This document shows positions 17,760 to 27,282 of a stretch of DNA of 64,000 nucleotides, piece by piece. The notes below the pieces were generated by a model. That model had not been told where the DNA came from. It saw nothing but the letters and a program-made list of their open reading frames with translations, and did no database searches. The stretch is from Clostridia bacterium (lineage in GTDB: Bacteria > Bacillota > Clostridia > Oscillospirales > RGIG5299). The stretch lies in contig JAFVQJ010000018.1 in NCBI GenBank assembly GCA_017504945.1, positions 1 to 64,000 of the forward strand. The letters run 5' to 3'. Both the position numbers and the translations under genes were made by a program. Each line of letters begins with the position of its first letter. The first letter of the stretch is position 1.

Positions 17760-18630
17760 AAGTATGACAGGATTCGGCAGAGGCATATACGACGGCGAAA
17801 AGCGCACCGTTACCGTCGAGATAAAGTCTGTAAACCACAGATTTTTGGATTTCAACCTGAAAATTTACAGAGTATATTCCAAATTCGAGGATAAGATACG
17901 CGCGGCTGTATCGTCAAAGATATCGCGCGGTAAGCTCGACGTCTACGTTTCCGTCGTCAATAAGCAGGAGGACGGGCTCGACGTAAAACTCGATCGCTCC
18001 CTTTTAAACGGCTACCTTAAGGCATACGGCGTTTTGAGAGATGAGTACGGATTAAAGGACGATATAAGCGTTATGACCGTTGCCCGAAACTCCGACCTTT
18101 TCACCGTAAACAAGGCGGAGGAGGACGATAACGAGGTCTACGCCGATATTGAAAAAGCCTTGGATCTTGCTCTTTGCGAATTCGTTGCAATGCGAGAGGA
18201 GGAGGGCAGGCGTCTTGCAGAGGACCTTCTTTCCTATCTTTCGGTGCTTGAGCAAAACACGAAAAAGCTTAAAGAGCTTTCGCCCGAGAGCGTGAAGGAA
18301 TACCGCAATAAGCTCGAAGAGCGCATAAAGGAGCTTTTGGAGGACGCGAAGGTCGACGAGCAGAGATTGCTCACCGAAACTGCGATATTTGCCGATAAAA
18401 TAGCGGTCGATGAGGAAATGGCAAGGCTTTCAAGCCATTTTGCACAGTTTCGTCAGATGATAGAGAGCACCGCTCCCATCGGAAAGAAAATGGATTTTCT
18501 CGTTCAGGAGATAAACAGAGAGATAAACACCACCGGCTCAAAGGCAAACAGCCTTGAAATGAGCAAAACGGTAGTTGAAATGAAATCGGAGCTCGAAAAG
18601 ATAAGAGAGCAGATACAAAACGTTGAATAA
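17752..18630 (+). CDS. yicC: YicC-family endoribonuclease
   Basis: The 292-residue protein begins IKSMTGFGRG and ends with the family's conserved block LVQEINREINTTGSKAN. These mark YicC/YloC, an RNase involved in RNA turnover and stress adaptation. ATG 17752 overlaps the YfhO gene by 8 bases with a GAGGAA site. The upstream in-frame GTG 17740 is not supported by homology. It opens the yicC-remA-gmk-rpoZ block conserved in Firmicutes. Confidence 0.92.
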   Translation: MIKSMTGFGRGIYDGEKRTVTVEIKSVNHRFLDFNLKIYRVYSKFEDKIRAAVSSKISRGKLDVYVSVVNKQEDGLDVKLDRSLLNGYLKAYGVLRDEYGLKDDISVMTVARNSDLFTVNKAEEDDNEVYADIEKALDLALCEFVAMREEEGRRLAEDLLSYLSVLEQNTKKLKELSPESVKEYRNKLEERIKELLEDAKVDEQRLLTETAIFADKIAVDEEMARLSSHFAQFRQMIESTAPIGKKMDFLVQEINREINTTGSKANSLEMSKTVVEMKSELEKIREQIQNVE

Positions 18631-18644
18631 GGGGAGGGAAAGAA

Positions 18645-18914
18645 ATGAAATTTATAAGCATACATCACGGAAATCTCATAGCGGCAGACAGAGTCGTTGC
18701 GGTGTTAAACCCCTCAAGCTCACCCGTTAAAAGACTTATCCAGACGGGACGTGACGAAAAGCGTCTTATCGACGCCTCCGGCGGCAAAAAGACCAAATCG
18801 GTCATCATAACCGACAGCGACCATATAATTCTTTCAAGCCTTCAGAGTCAGACTCTTTCAAAGCGTCTTTCCGACAGTGAAAGCTTCACGGCAGAGGAAG
18901 AGGAAGATGAGTAA
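18645..18914 (+). CDS. remA: RemA-like DNA-binding regulator (DUF370)
   Basis: The 89-residue protein matches RemA (YlzA), which in Bacillus subtilis activates extracellular matrix and osmoprotection genes. The conserved core GNLIAADRVVAVLNPSSSPVKR and the segment KTKSVIITDSDHIILS are present, followed by an acidic tail EEEEDE. A strong GGGGAGGG ribosome site precedes ATG 18645. The gene lies between yicC and gmk exactly as in Bacillus and overlaps gmk by 8 bases. Confidence 0.9.
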   Translation: MKFISIHHGNLIAADRVVAVLNPSSSPVKRLIQTGRDEKRLIDASGGKKTKSVIITDSDHIILSSLQSQTLSKRLSDSESFTAEEEEDE

Positions 18915-19464
18915 GATATTCGTAATATCAGCCCCCTCGGGCACGGGCAAGGGAACGGTGATTGCCGAGCTTTTGAAAAGAGATGAAAATCTCTATTACT
19001 CTGTATCAATGACCACGAGAAGCCCGAGAGCAGGGGAGGAAAACGGCGTAAGCTACCATTTTGTTACCCGTGAGACCTTCCTCGAAAAGCTCAAAAACAA
19101 CGAGATACTCGAATATACCGAGTATTGCGATAACTTCTACGGCACTCCGCTCGATATACTCGAGCAGAAGATGAACGAGGGCAAGAATTGCCTTCTCGAG
19201 ATAGACGTCGTGGGAGCTGAAAATATAAGAAAAATGAGAAAAGACGCCGTCCTTCTCTTCATAGCACCGCCCTCGATGGAGGAGCTTGAGAGGCGCTTAC
19301 GCAAGCGCGGCACCGAAACCGATGAGGTCATCGCAAAGCGTCTTGCGGCGGCGAATAGCGAAATGGAAAAGCAGTCGCTGTTTGATTACGTGGTAATAAA
19401 CGGTGAGCTTGAAAAAGCAGTAAACGATATAGAAAATATAATCAAGAAAGAGGCAACAAAATGA
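18907..19464 (+). CDS. gmk: Guanylate kinase
   Basis: The 185-residue enzyme converts GMP and ATP to GDP and ADP. The P-loop SAPSGTGKG begins at about residue 8. GMP-binding motifs SMTTRSPRAGEENGVSYHFV and YGTPL follow, then LEIDVVGAENIRK and a lid region with LRKRGTE. ATG 18907 is used because the protein then starts SKIFVISAPSG as in other Gmk. An upstream in-frame start would extend into remA. It overlaps remA by 8 bases and rpoZ by 4 (ATGA). Confidence 0.95.
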   Translation: MSKIFVISAPSGTGKGTVIAELLKRDENLYYSVSMTTRSPRAGEENGVSYHFVTRETFLEKLKNNEILEYTEYCDNFYGTPLDILEQKMNEGKNCLLEIDVVGAENIRKMRKDAVLLFIAPPSMEELERRLRKRGTETDEVIAKRLAAANSEMEKQSLFDYVVINGELEKAVNDIENIIKKEATK

Positions 19465-19664
19465 AGTATCAGGCACTTAACAAACTTATCAAAGGAAACC
19501 AGACCAAATATTCGCTCGTCATAGCGGCAGCAAAGAGAGCAAGAGATATCTCCGATAAAGCCGTCGAAGAGGGCGAAATACTCAACGAAAAGTCTATAAT
19601 GCTCGCTCTTGGCGACATTGAGGACGGCAGAGTAACCTACGGCACGACCGAGACCGAGGAATAA
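19461..19664 (+). CDS. rpoZ: RNA polymerase omega subunit
   Basis: The 67-residue protein has the omega pattern YSLVIAAAKRARDI followed by a short helix and an acidic tail. It binds the beta-prime subunit and aids RNA polymerase assembly. The ATGA overlap with gmk indicates translational coupling. The coaBC gene that often follows rpoZ in this block is absent, and priA follows directly. Confidence 0.9.
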   Translation: MKYQALNKLIKGNQTKYSLVIAAAKRARDISDKAVEEGEILNEKSIMLALGDIEDGRVTYGTTETEE

Positions 19665-19699
19665 TAATTCAGTAAAAAACGAAAGGGAGGGAATGAATT

Positions 19700-22144
19700 A
19701 TGCGAAGAGTCGCATCGGTTGCCATAAGCGATATGATAAGCAGGAACGATAAGCTTTTCGACTACGTCATTCCCGACTCACTCACAGAGCTTATCTCGGT
19801 GGGAAGCTTCGTTCTCATAGGATTCGGCAAATCAAACCGTCGCACCAAGGGAATAGTTCTTGCAATATCCGAGGAAAACGGCGAAAGAAGCCTAAAGCCG
19901 ATAAACGCCGTGCTCGATAACGCTGTAACCTTAAACGAAGAATTCGTAAAGCTGATAGGCTATATAAAAAAGCGTTGCTTTTGCAGCTACTACGATGCGG
20001 CAAAGCTCGTTATCCCCTACGGCTGTAACTATAATTTAAGCGAAACGGTAAAGGCCTGTCCGCGAGAAAACGCGAGAGCAGAGCTTTCGCCCTTGGAGGA
20101 GGAGATATACTGCTATATCGCCTCAAAGGAAAAGGCGCTTCCCATTAAGGATATTTACGACTCCTTCGGCGACAGCGCCCGAATGGTGCTTTCGACCCTC
20201 AAATCAAAGGGCTGCCTTGAGCTTGACGTATCGGCAAAGCGAAACATAAAGGACCTCACCGTCAATATCCTCTCGCTCTCGGTGTCCGACAGCGAGCTTG
20301 CAAGGCTTTTAAAGCTCAAATCAACGGGCGAAAAGCAGGCGGCGGCAATGAGCTTTTTGAGAGAAAACGGCGAAATGTCGGCAAAGGAGCTTTGCTATAT
20401 GACGGGCGCCTCGGCACAAACGATAAATTCGCTTATCAAAAAGGGAATAGTATCGGTGCGCACAGAGGACGTTTACCGCCTTCCAAAAATAGAGGCGTCG
20501 CAGCAAGACCGGGAGATAATCTTAAACGGTGAGCAGTCAAGAGTGTTTGACGAGATCGTGTCGCAAGAAGGCTTTTGTCCCTTCGTTCTCCGAGGCGTAA
20601 CGGGAAGCGGCAAGACGCACGTCTATTTAAAGCTTTGCAAAAAAGCGCTTGACGAAAATAAAACGGCAATCGTTTTAATGCCCGAAATAGCGCTTACTTC
20701 CCAGATAATAACGAGATTTTATAAGCTCTTTGGCAGAAATATAGCAATAATCCACTCGGGACTTTCGGTTGGCGAAAAGACTGACGAGTGGCGCAGACTT
20801 AAAAACGGCGAAGCCAAAATTGCCATAGGCACACGCTCGGCAATATTTGCGCCGGTTGAAAACGTCGGCGTTATAGTTATCGACGAGGAGCAGGAGCACA
20901 CCTACAAATCGGAGATGACTCCCAAATACAGCGCAAGAGATATTGCATTGCTTCGCGCGAAATACAATAAATGTCCCGTTGTCTTTTCATCGGCAACACC
21001 CTCGGTAGCCACTTATTCAAGGGCAAAGAGCGGAAGCTATAAGCTGCTTACCATGGAAAAGCGCTTCAATAACGAGGCACTTCCCGAGGTAACCGTCGTC
21101 GATATGCGAAAAGAGGTCCAAAACGGAAACACGGGAATAATAAGCGATCATCTTTTTAACGAAATATCGAAAAATCTTCAAAAAAACGAGCAAACGCTGT
21201 TATTTTTAAATCGCAGAGGCTATAATTGGTTTATAAGCTGTCGCAACTGCGGTCAGACGGTAACCTGTCCGAAATGCTCGATATCCCTTACCTACCACTC
21301 AGAGAACGGCAGACTTATGTGCCACCATTGCGGATACAGCACCGATAATACCGAAAGCTGTCCCTCCTGCGGCGATAAGAGCCTCAAATTCTTCGGCACC
21401 GGCACGCAAAGAGTGGTAAGCGAGCTCGAGGTGCTGTTTCCAAATGCAAGGATTATGCGCCTCGATGCCGACACGACTGTAAAAAAGAACTCGCACGATG
21501 AAATACTTTCCTCCTTTGCGCGCCACGAGGCAGATATACTCGTAGGTACTCAAATGATAGCAAAGGGGCTCGATTTTCCACACGTTACCCTCGCCGCCGT
21601 GCTGATGGCAGACTTTGCAATATATGCCGACGATTATAAGGCAAACGAAAAGACCTTCGCACAGGTAACGCAGGTGATAGGCAGAGCAGGCAGAGCGGAG
21701 AAATCGGGAAGAGCGGTCGTTCAGACCTTTGCTCCCGAAAACCGTGTTTTAAATCTCGCCGTCGCGCAGGATTACGAGGCGTTTTACAGCGAGGAGATAG
21801 AGCTTCGCAAGCAGCTCACCTATCCGCCATATTGCGATATATGCCAGCTTAGCTTTGAGAGCGACTCGGAACTATCGGCAATAAACGCAGCGAGGGCGGT
21901 AGCGGGCGAATGCGTAAGACTTCATAATGAAAAATATCCCCAAATGGCAATGATAGGGCTCGGACCGAGTCCCGCAAGAGTTTTAAAGATAAATAACTCA
22001 TACAAATACAAAATTCTTCTGAAATGCAGAATAAACGAGGAATTTTACAGCTTCACAAACGAGCTTTTAAACTTCTTTTACAGCTCAAACGAATTCAAAA
22101 AGGTAAATATTTCGGTGGAATATAACCCCGAAAATATAATATAG
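19700..22144 (+). CDS. priA: Primosomal replication restart helicase PriA
   Basis: The 814-residue helicase rebuilds replication forks. It has an N-terminal 3'-DNA-binding domain, a winged-helix-like middle region, Walker A GVTGSGKTH near 300, helicase box II DEEQEH near 396, and an inserted zinc-binding region with four CxxC pairs between about residues 515 and 560 (CRNCGQTVTCPKC, CHHCGYS, CPSCGDK). Motifs VGTQMIAKGLDFPHV and QVIGRAGRAE complete the helicase core. GGGAGGG lies about 11 nt upstream of ATG 19700. Confidence 0.95.
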   Translation: MRRVASVAISDMISRNDKLFDYVIPDSLTELISVGSFVLIGFGKSNRRTKGIVLAISEENGERSLKPINAVLDNAVTLNEEFVKLIGYIKKRCFCSYYDAAKLVIPYGCNYNLSETVKACPRENARAELSPLEEEIYCYIASKEKALPIKDIYDSFGDSARMVLSTLKSKGCLELDVSAKRNIKDLTVNILSLSVSDSELARLLKLKSTGEKQAAAMSFLRENGEMSAKELCYMTGASAQTINSLIKKGIVSVRTEDVYRLPKIEASQQDREIILNGEQSRVFDEIVSQEGFCPFVLRGVTGSGKTHVYLKLCKKALDENKTAIVLMPEIALTSQIITRFYKLFGRNIAIIHSGLSVGEKTDEWRRLKNGEAKIAIGTRSAIFAPVENVGVIVIDEEQEHTYKSEMTPKYSARDIALLRAKYNKCPVVFSSATPSVATYSRAKSGSYKLLTMEKRFNNEALPEVTVVDMRKEVQNGNTGIISDHLFNEISKNLQKNEQTLLFLNRRGYNWFISCRNCGQTVTCPKCSISLTYHSENGRLMCHHCGYSTDNTESCPSCGDKSLKFFGTGTQRVVSELEVLFPNARIMRLDADTTVKKNSHDEILSSFARHEADILVGTQMIAKGLDFPHVTLAAVLMADFAIYADDYKANEKTFAQVTQVIGRAGRAEKSGRAVVQTFAPENRVLNLAVAQDYEAFYSEEIELRKQLTYPPYCDICQLSFESDSELSAINAARAVAGECVRLHNEKYPQMAMIGLGPSPARVLKINNSYKYKILLKCRINEEFYSFTNELLNFFYSSNEFKKVNISVEYNPENII

Positions 22145-22154
22145 GAGTAAAAAA

Positions 22155-22628
22155 ATGGCATTGAGAAATATTTTGACCTACGAGGAAGACGTGCTTCATA
22201 AGGTATGCCGAGAGGTAACGGAATTCGATTCAAAGCTTGCAACGTTGCTTGACGATATGCACGAAACACTTACCGAGAGCGGCGGAGTTGGACTTGCAGC
22301 ACCCCAAATAGGCATTTTGCGCCGCGTTGTCGTTGCCGAATACGACGATCAGTATTACGAGCTTATAAATCCCGTAATAGTCGAGAAAAAGGGAAGTCAG
22401 CGCGTCGTTGAGGGCTGCCTTTCCTGCCCCGGTCAGAACTGTGTGCTTACCCGTCCGCAAAAGGTAACGGTAAAGGCTAAAAACCGCTTCGGAGAGGACG
22501 TTAAATATCTCTTTTCGGGCTTTTGGGCAAAGCTTGCCTGCCACGAGATAGACCATCTCGACGGCGTTCTCATAATCGACATAAAAGAGAAATTCTACGA
22601 TCCCAAGACCGATAAAAATCTCAAGTAA
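22155..22628 (+). CDS. def: Peptide deformylase
   Basis: The 157-residue enzyme removes the formyl group from nascent N-terminal Met. All three motifs are present: GVGLAAPQIG near 40-50, EGCLSCPG near 92 (Cys metal ligand in EGCLS; the following residue is Cys rather than the commoner Val) and HEIDHLDG near 136 (two His ligands and the catalytic Glu). It is followed by fmt, which adds the formyl group, as in most bacteria. Confidence 0.95.
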   Translation: MALRNILTYEEDVLHKVCREVTEFDSKLATLLDDMHETLTESGGVGLAAPQIGILRRVVVAEYDDQYYELINPVIVEKKGSQRVVEGCLSCPGQNCVLTRPQKVTVKAKNRFGEDVKYLFSGFWAKLACHEIDHLDGVLIIDIKEKFYDPKTDKNLK

Positions 22629-22643
22629 AAGAGCTGTTATCAA

Positions 22644-23564
22644 ATGAAGATAATATATATGGGCACGCCGGATTTTGCTGTTGCTGCCCTTGAAAAGATA
22701 TACGGTATCTACGGCGTTGCGGCGGTAGTAACCCAGCCCGATAAGCCAAAGGGCAGGGGCTACGAGCTTGTTTCCACACCCGTAAAGGCGTCGGCACTGG
22801 AGAGAAATATTCCCGTTTATCAACCGAATACACTTAAAAACGGCGAGCTTATGCCTCTTCTTGATGAAATAAAGCCCGATCTGATAGTCGTTTGCGCCTA
22901 CGGAAAGATACTGCCCGAATATATCCTTAACTACCCCAAATACGGATGTATAAATATCCACGCCTCACTCCTTCCCAAATACCGCGGCGCCGCCCCGATA
23001 AACTGGTGTATTATCGACGGCGAAAAGCAAAGCGGCGTAACGATAATGAAGATGGAAAAGGGGCTTGATACCGGCGATATGATAGCGAAGGCAGCCGTCG
23101 ATATCACGGAGGACACCACCGCAGGCATACTGCACGATAAGCTCTCTTTACTCGGCGCAGAGCTTGTAACAGAGGCGATCGACAGTCTTGAAAAGGGAAC
23201 TGCCGTCTTTGAAAAGCAGGACGACTCCAAAAGCTGCTACGCCAAAATGCTTAATAAGGAAATATGCAAAATAGATTTTAATAAGGACGCTGTCGCCGTT
23301 GCAAATCATATAAACGGACTTTCACCCTTCCCGGGAGCATATTTTACCTTAGAGGGCAAAATAATAAAGGTAACTCTTGCGCGAGCCGACTCCGAAGCTA
23401 TCCCCGCAGGCGTTATTCCCGACGGCAAAAGCCTTAAGGTAGGCACCAACAACGGCTCGGTAACGCTATTAAGGGTAAAGCCCGAGGGTAAAAAGGAGAT
23501 GGACGGCGCAGGCTTTATGGCAGGCAGACGTCAAAAGGGAGGAAAATCCGATGATATGGTATGA
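22644..23564 (+). CDS. fmt: Methionyl-tRNA formyltransferase
   Basis: The 306-residue enzyme formylates Met-tRNAi using 10-formyl-THF. It begins KIIYMGTPDFAVAALEKI, carries the formyltransferase signature INIHASLLPKYRGAAPINW near 108-126, and has a C-terminal OB-like domain with NGLSPFPGAYF. It lies 15 bases after def and overlaps the next gene by 14 bases. Confidence 0.95.
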   Translation: MKIIYMGTPDFAVAALEKIYGIYGVAAVVTQPDKPKGRGYELVSTPVKASALERNIPVYQPNTLKNGELMPLLDEIKPDLIVVCAYGKILPEYILNYPKYGCINIHASLLPKYRGAAPINWCIIDGEKQSGVTIMKMEKGLDTGDMIAKAAVDITEDTTAGILHDKLSLLGAELVTEAIDSLEKGTAVFEKQDDSKSCYAKMLNKEICKIDFNKDAVAVANHINGLSPFPGAYFTLEGKIIKVTLARADSEAIPAGVIPDGKSLKVGTNNGSVTLLRVKPEGKKEMDGAGFMAGRRQKGGKSDDMV

Positions 23565-24240
23565 TTATTACTATTACTATTTAATACTCGTTTTACCCGC
23601 CGTGCTCATCTCTGTGTGGGCGCAGATAAAGGTAAAGACTACCTTTGCAAAATACTCCGAGAAAAGAACGTTAAGAGGCACCACTGCGGCTGACGTATCG
23701 AGAGGAATTTTAAACAGCCACGGACTTTTTGATGTAAACGTAACGAGAGTAAGCGGCGACCTTACCGACCATTTCGATCCCCGCACCAACAAGGTAAGCC
23801 TTTCAGACCCCGTTTACAGCTCCGATTCGATAGCGGCAATAGGCGTTGCGGCTCACGAATGCGGCCACGCGATACAGCACGCCGAGGGCTACAAGCCGGT
23901 AAAGCTTCGCACCGCGCTCGTGCCGATAACGAATTTCGGTTCGTCGATATCTATTCCGCTCATAATGGCATCGCTTTTTACGGGAATTCCCGTATTTTTC
24001 GCAATCGGCATAGTGCTTTTCTCACTTTCAACGGTATTTCAGCTCGTAACACTTCCCGTTGAATTCAACGCGTCAAGACGTGCCGTAAACGAGCTTAAGG
24101 AAAATAACACACTCACCGAAGAGGAAATAGAGGGCGTTAAAAAGGTGCTGGGCGCGGCGGCGCTCACCTACGTTGCGGCGCTTTTGGTGTCGCTTATGAG
24201 CCTTTTAAGACTTCTTTTGATGCACCGAAACAGAAGATGA
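23551..24240 (+). CDS. Membrane zinc metallopeptidase (Zn_peptidase_2 family)
   Basis: The 229-residue membrane protein has an N-terminal helix, the zinc motif AAHECGHAIQH (HExxH) near residue 100 and several C-terminal hydrophobic segments, with the family signature PVEFNASRRA near 170. Homologues such as YugP are often found between fmt and rsmB in Clostridia. The substrate is unknown. The 14-base overlap with fmt and the ATGA overlap with rsmB place it firmly in the operon. Confidence 0.88.
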   Translation: MIWYDYYYYYLILVLPAVLISVWAQIKVKTTFAKYSEKRTLRGTTAADVSRGILNSHGLFDVNVTRVSGDLTDHFDPRTNKVSLSDPVYSSDSIAAIGVAAHECGHAIQHAEGYKPVKLRTALVPITNFGSSISIPLIMASLFTGIPVFFAIGIVLFSLSTVFQLVTLPVEFNASRRAVNELKENNTLTEEEIEGVKKVLGAAALTYVAALLVSLMSLLRLLLMHRNRR

Positions 24241-25514
24241 CTATTTCAATTTCAAGAATTACGGCAGTAAAGCTGCTCACAACACTGTATAAAGGCGAGC
24301 TTATCGACGTTGAAAGCAAAATTGCCGCGCTCATCCCCGATAAGCGCGACGCTGAGCTTTGCCAAAAAATAGTGCTCGGCACCGTTGAAAAGGACGAGGA
24401 GCTTTGCGAGCGGATAAATTCAGTATCCAAAACACCCGTTTGCAAAATGCGCCCAATGCTTGCTTCAAATATAAAGGCGTCGCTCTATCAGCTTCTCTAT
24501 CTCGATTCAATACCCGATTTTGCCGCCGTAAACGAGGCGGTGGCAATAACGAAAAAGCTTGTTTCGCCTTCGCTTGCGGGCTTTACCAACGCGGTAATAA
24601 AAAACGCCTGCCGCGCCGCATCGGAATATAAGGTGAAATCCGAAAGCGCAAGATATTGTCTTCCCGATTGGATAATATCATCGTTTAAGCGCGATTACGG
24701 CGTTGAAAACGCAATGCGCTTGTGTGAGGGCTTTTTGCAAAAAACGGCAGATATAATAAGAATAAATAATTTAAAAACAAACGCCGCCGAGCTTAAAGAG
24801 CATTACGGCGAGCGTATAAGGATATTAAACGAAAACGCAGCGGAGTTTATCTTCGACGGCGACGTGTCCGAGGACGAGCTTTTTCAAAAGGGCTTTTTCC
24901 ATTTCCAAAATTGCTCGTCACAGCTATGCGCCAAGGCACTTTCGCCTAAGGAAAACGACGTGATACTGGACTCTTGCGCTTCTCCCGGCGGCAAAAGCTT
25001 CACGCTAGCCGAAGAGGTAAACGATAAAGCGGTCATCGACTCCGTCGACGTAAGCGAGAAAAAGGCAGAAAAGATAAAAAGCGGCGCACAAAGGCTCGGA
25101 ATCACCTCAATAAACGCCGTTGTCGCCGATTCCACTGTCTTTCAAAGCGGTAGGGAATACGATAAGATCCTTTGCGACGTCCCCTGCTCGGGACTCGGTC
25201 AGCTTCGCAAAAGACCGTATTTTAAGCTAAAAAACGAAAGCGATTTAAGCGGACTTCCCGAGCTTCAGTACAAAATAGCGTCAAACTGCGTAAAAATGCT
25301 CAAAAAGGGCGGCACGCTCGTCTACTCCACCTGCACTCTTCGCGAGGAGGAAAACGGCGCGGTGGTAAAAAGGCTGCTTGAAAGTGGCGAGCTTGAAATT
25401 GCAAAGATCGACTGCGAAATTGAAAACGTAATTAACAAAAACAATATGCTCACAGTAATACCCAACGGAAGCTACGAGGGCTTTTTCGTGGCAAAGCTTA
25501 TTAAGAAGGGATAA
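24237..25514 (+). CDS. rsmB: 16S rRNA (cytosine(967)-C(5))-methyltransferase RsmB
   Basis: The 425-residue protein has an N-terminal NusB-like RNA-binding domain (about 1-140) and a C-terminal SAM methyltransferase domain with motif I LDSCASPGGKS near 243, the DVPCSGLGQLR catalytic motif near 313 and STCTLREEEN with the second catalytic Cys near 365. This matches RsmB/Sun, which makes m5C967 in 16S rRNA. It overlaps the metallopeptidase stop by ATGA. Confidence 0.93.
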   Translation: MTISISRITAVKLLTTLYKGELIDVESKIAALIPDKRDAELCQKIVLGTVEKDEELCERINSVSKTPVCKMRPMLASNIKASLYQLLYLDSIPDFAAVNEAVAITKKLVSPSLAGFTNAVIKNACRAASEYKVKSESARYCLPDWIISSFKRDYGVENAMRLCEGFLQKTADIIRINNLKTNAAELKEHYGERIRILNENAAEFIFDGDVSEDELFQKGFFHFQNCSSQLCAKALSPKENDVILDSCASPGGKSFTLAEEVNDKAVIDSVDVSEKKAEKIKSGAQRLGITSINAVVADSTVFQSGREYDKILCDVPCSGLGQLRKRPYFKLKNESDLSGLPELQYKIASNCVKMLKKGGTLVYSTCTLREEENGAVVKRLLESGELEIAKIDCEIENVINKNNMLTVIPNGSYEGFFVAKLIKKG

Positions 25515-25516
25515 AA

Positions 25517-26569
25517 ATGTCAAAAAAAGATATAAAATCAATGACATACGGCGAACTTTGTGATATAATGAAACAAAGCGGCGTCCCCGCCTTTCGCGCA
25601 AAGCAGCTTTTTTCGTGGCTCTATAAGGTAGAGAGCTTCGATGAAATGACCAATTTGCCAAAGGATATGCGCGCCTACTTAAACGAGAATTTTTATATCC
25701 CGAGAATAACGGCAGAGCAAAAGCTCGTTTCCAAGCTCGACGGCACTACTAAATACCTCTTTTCGTTTGAGGACGGCGAGATGATAGAAACGATAGTTAT
25801 GAAATATAAGCACGGCAACTCGGTCTGTATCTCGTCGCAGGTCGGCTGCAGAATGGGTTGCAGCTTCTGCGCCTCAACAATGGGCGGACTCGTTCGAAAC
25901 CTAACGGCAGGCGAGATGCTCGCGCAGTACGAATACGTCAACCGCGATACCGAGGGCGGTGTTTCAAACATAGTAATTATGGGAATCGGCGAGCCGCTTG
26001 ACAATTTCGATAACCTCGTGAGATTCCTTAAAAACATAAACGACGAAAACGGCTTGAATATGAGCCACCGCCATATTTCCGTTTCAACGAGCGGCATTTG
26101 CGAAAGGATTAGAGAGCTTGCCGATATGAAGCTTCAGATAACGCTTTCCGTTTCGCTTCACGCACCCAACGACGAAAAACGCTCTCGCTTAATGCCTGTC
26201 AACCGCAAATACGGCTACGACGAGCTGCTTGCCGCCTGCGATTATTACACATCTAAGACTAATAAGCGAATCTCCTACGAATACACCTTGATAGCCGGCG
26301 TAAACGACAGCATCTCCGATGCTCTTACTCTCGCCTCGGTTATGAAGGACCGCCTTGCCCACGTAAATCTCATACCGGTAAACGAGGTAAAGGGCAAGGA
26401 ACAAAAGGCGTCAAACGCCAAAAGAGTAAAGGACTTTGCCGAGGTACTGACCTCGAAGGGAATAAACGCAACCGTGCGAAGAACGCTCGGAAGCGATATA
26501 AACGCCTCCTGCGGTCAGCTTCGCAGAAATCATAAGGAAAAGGTCGGTGAAGAAAATGTATTACGGTAA
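25517..26569 (+). CDS. rlmN: Dual-specificity RNA methyltransferase RlmN
   Basis: The 350-residue radical SAM enzyme methylates C2 of A2503 in 23S rRNA and A37 in some tRNAs. The radical SAM cluster CRMGCSFC lies near residue 112-119. The C-terminal GSDINASCGQLR near 328-339 provides the second catalytic Cys. Other family motifs are GEPLDNFDN and SVSLHAPND. It begins 2 bases after rsmB and overlaps the phosphatase gene. Confidence 0.95.
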   Translation: MSKKDIKSMTYGELCDIMKQSGVPAFRAKQLFSWLYKVESFDEMTNLPKDMRAYLNENFYIPRITAEQKLVSKLDGTTKYLFSFEDGEMIETIVMKYKHGNSVCISSQVGCRMGCSFCASTMGGLVRNLTAGEMLAQYEYVNRDTEGGVSNIVIMGIGEPLDNFDNLVRFLKNINDENGLNMSHRHISVSTSGICERIRELADMKLQITLSVSLHAPNDEKRSRLMPVNRKYGYDELLAACDYYTSKTNKRISYEYTLIAGVNDSISDALTLASVMKDRLAHVNLIPVNEVKGKEQKASNAKRVKDFAEVLTSKGINATVRRTLGSDINASCGQLRRNHKEKVGEENVLR

Positions 26570-27278
26570 GACCGATAAGGGAAGAGTAAGAAAAGAAAAT
26601 CAGGATAATTTCGGTTGCTTCGAAGCGGCTGATTGCACCTGCCTTATCGTGTGCGACGGAATGGGCGGCGCTAAAGGCGGAAGCGTAGCGTCGGATATAT
26701 GCGTTAAAAAGGTGTCGGCGGTGCTAAAGGAAAAGATAAACGCCGATATGACCGAGCAGGATATCATCAGAGCGATGAACGCGGCGGTAGAGTCGGCAAA
26801 CGACGACGTTTTCGTTCTCTCCCACAACGACGAAACTCTTCACGGAATGGGAACCACTCTCGTGCTTGCGGTAATTCGCGGAAACCGACTTTTCTACACC
26901 CACCTTGGCGACAGTCGCCTCTACGCCGTTGACGAAAGCGGAATAAAGCGTCTTACAAAGGACCACAGCTACGTTCAGGAAATGGTCGATATCGGCAAGA
27001 TAACGGCGAAGGAAGCGGAAAACCACCCAAATAAAAACATAATAACCAACGCTATCGGTATAATGATAAACGCCGAAAACGAGGTAATCGCAGAGAATTT
27101 AAACGGCAAAAGGCTTCTTCTTTGCTCCGACGGACTTTCCAATATGCTCGACGACGGAAAGCTGCTCGAAATAATTTATAAATACGGAATAACGGAAAAA
27201 TGTGTTGACGTTTTAATAGAAAAGGCAAACAAAAAGGGCGGTAACGATAATATAACCGCTGTCATTTACGGAGGTTAA
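26556..27278 (+). CDS. prpC: PP2C-type Ser/Thr phosphatase (PrpC/Stp)
   Basis: The 240-residue metal-dependent phosphatase reverses phosphorylation by the adjacent kinase. Motifs are RKENQDNFG near 12-20, CDGMGGAKGG near 35-44, MGTTLV, GDSRLY near 118 and the metal Asp in GGNDNITAVI near 230. ATG 26556 gives the start YYGKTDKGR seen in homologues. The in-frame GTG at 26547 is an alternative because neither has a strong ribosome site. It overlaps rlmN by 14 bases, giving coupled translation. Confidence 0.93.
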   Translation: MYYGKTDKGRVRKENQDNFGCFEAADCTCLIVCDGMGGAKGGSVASDICVKKVSAVLKEKINADMTEQDIIRAMNAAVESANDDVFVLSHNDETLHGMGTTLVLAVIRGNRLFYTHLGDSRLYAVDESGIKRLTKDHSYVQEMVDIGKITAKEAENHPNKNIITNAIGIMINAENEVIAENLNGKRLLLCSDGLSNMLDDGKLLEIIYKYGITEKCVDVLIEKANKKGGNDNITAVIYGG

Positions 27279-27282
27279 GGGT

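Noticed and set aside
22155-22628. Cys in place of Val in the deformylase EGCLSCPG motif as a defect
   Set aside because: The metal-ligand Cys of EGCLS and the HExxH motif are intact, so the variation is minor.
22230-22961. 243-codon minus-strand frame across def and fmt
   Set aside because: Both def and fmt are clear by motif. The antisense frame has no family resemblance and no ribosome site.
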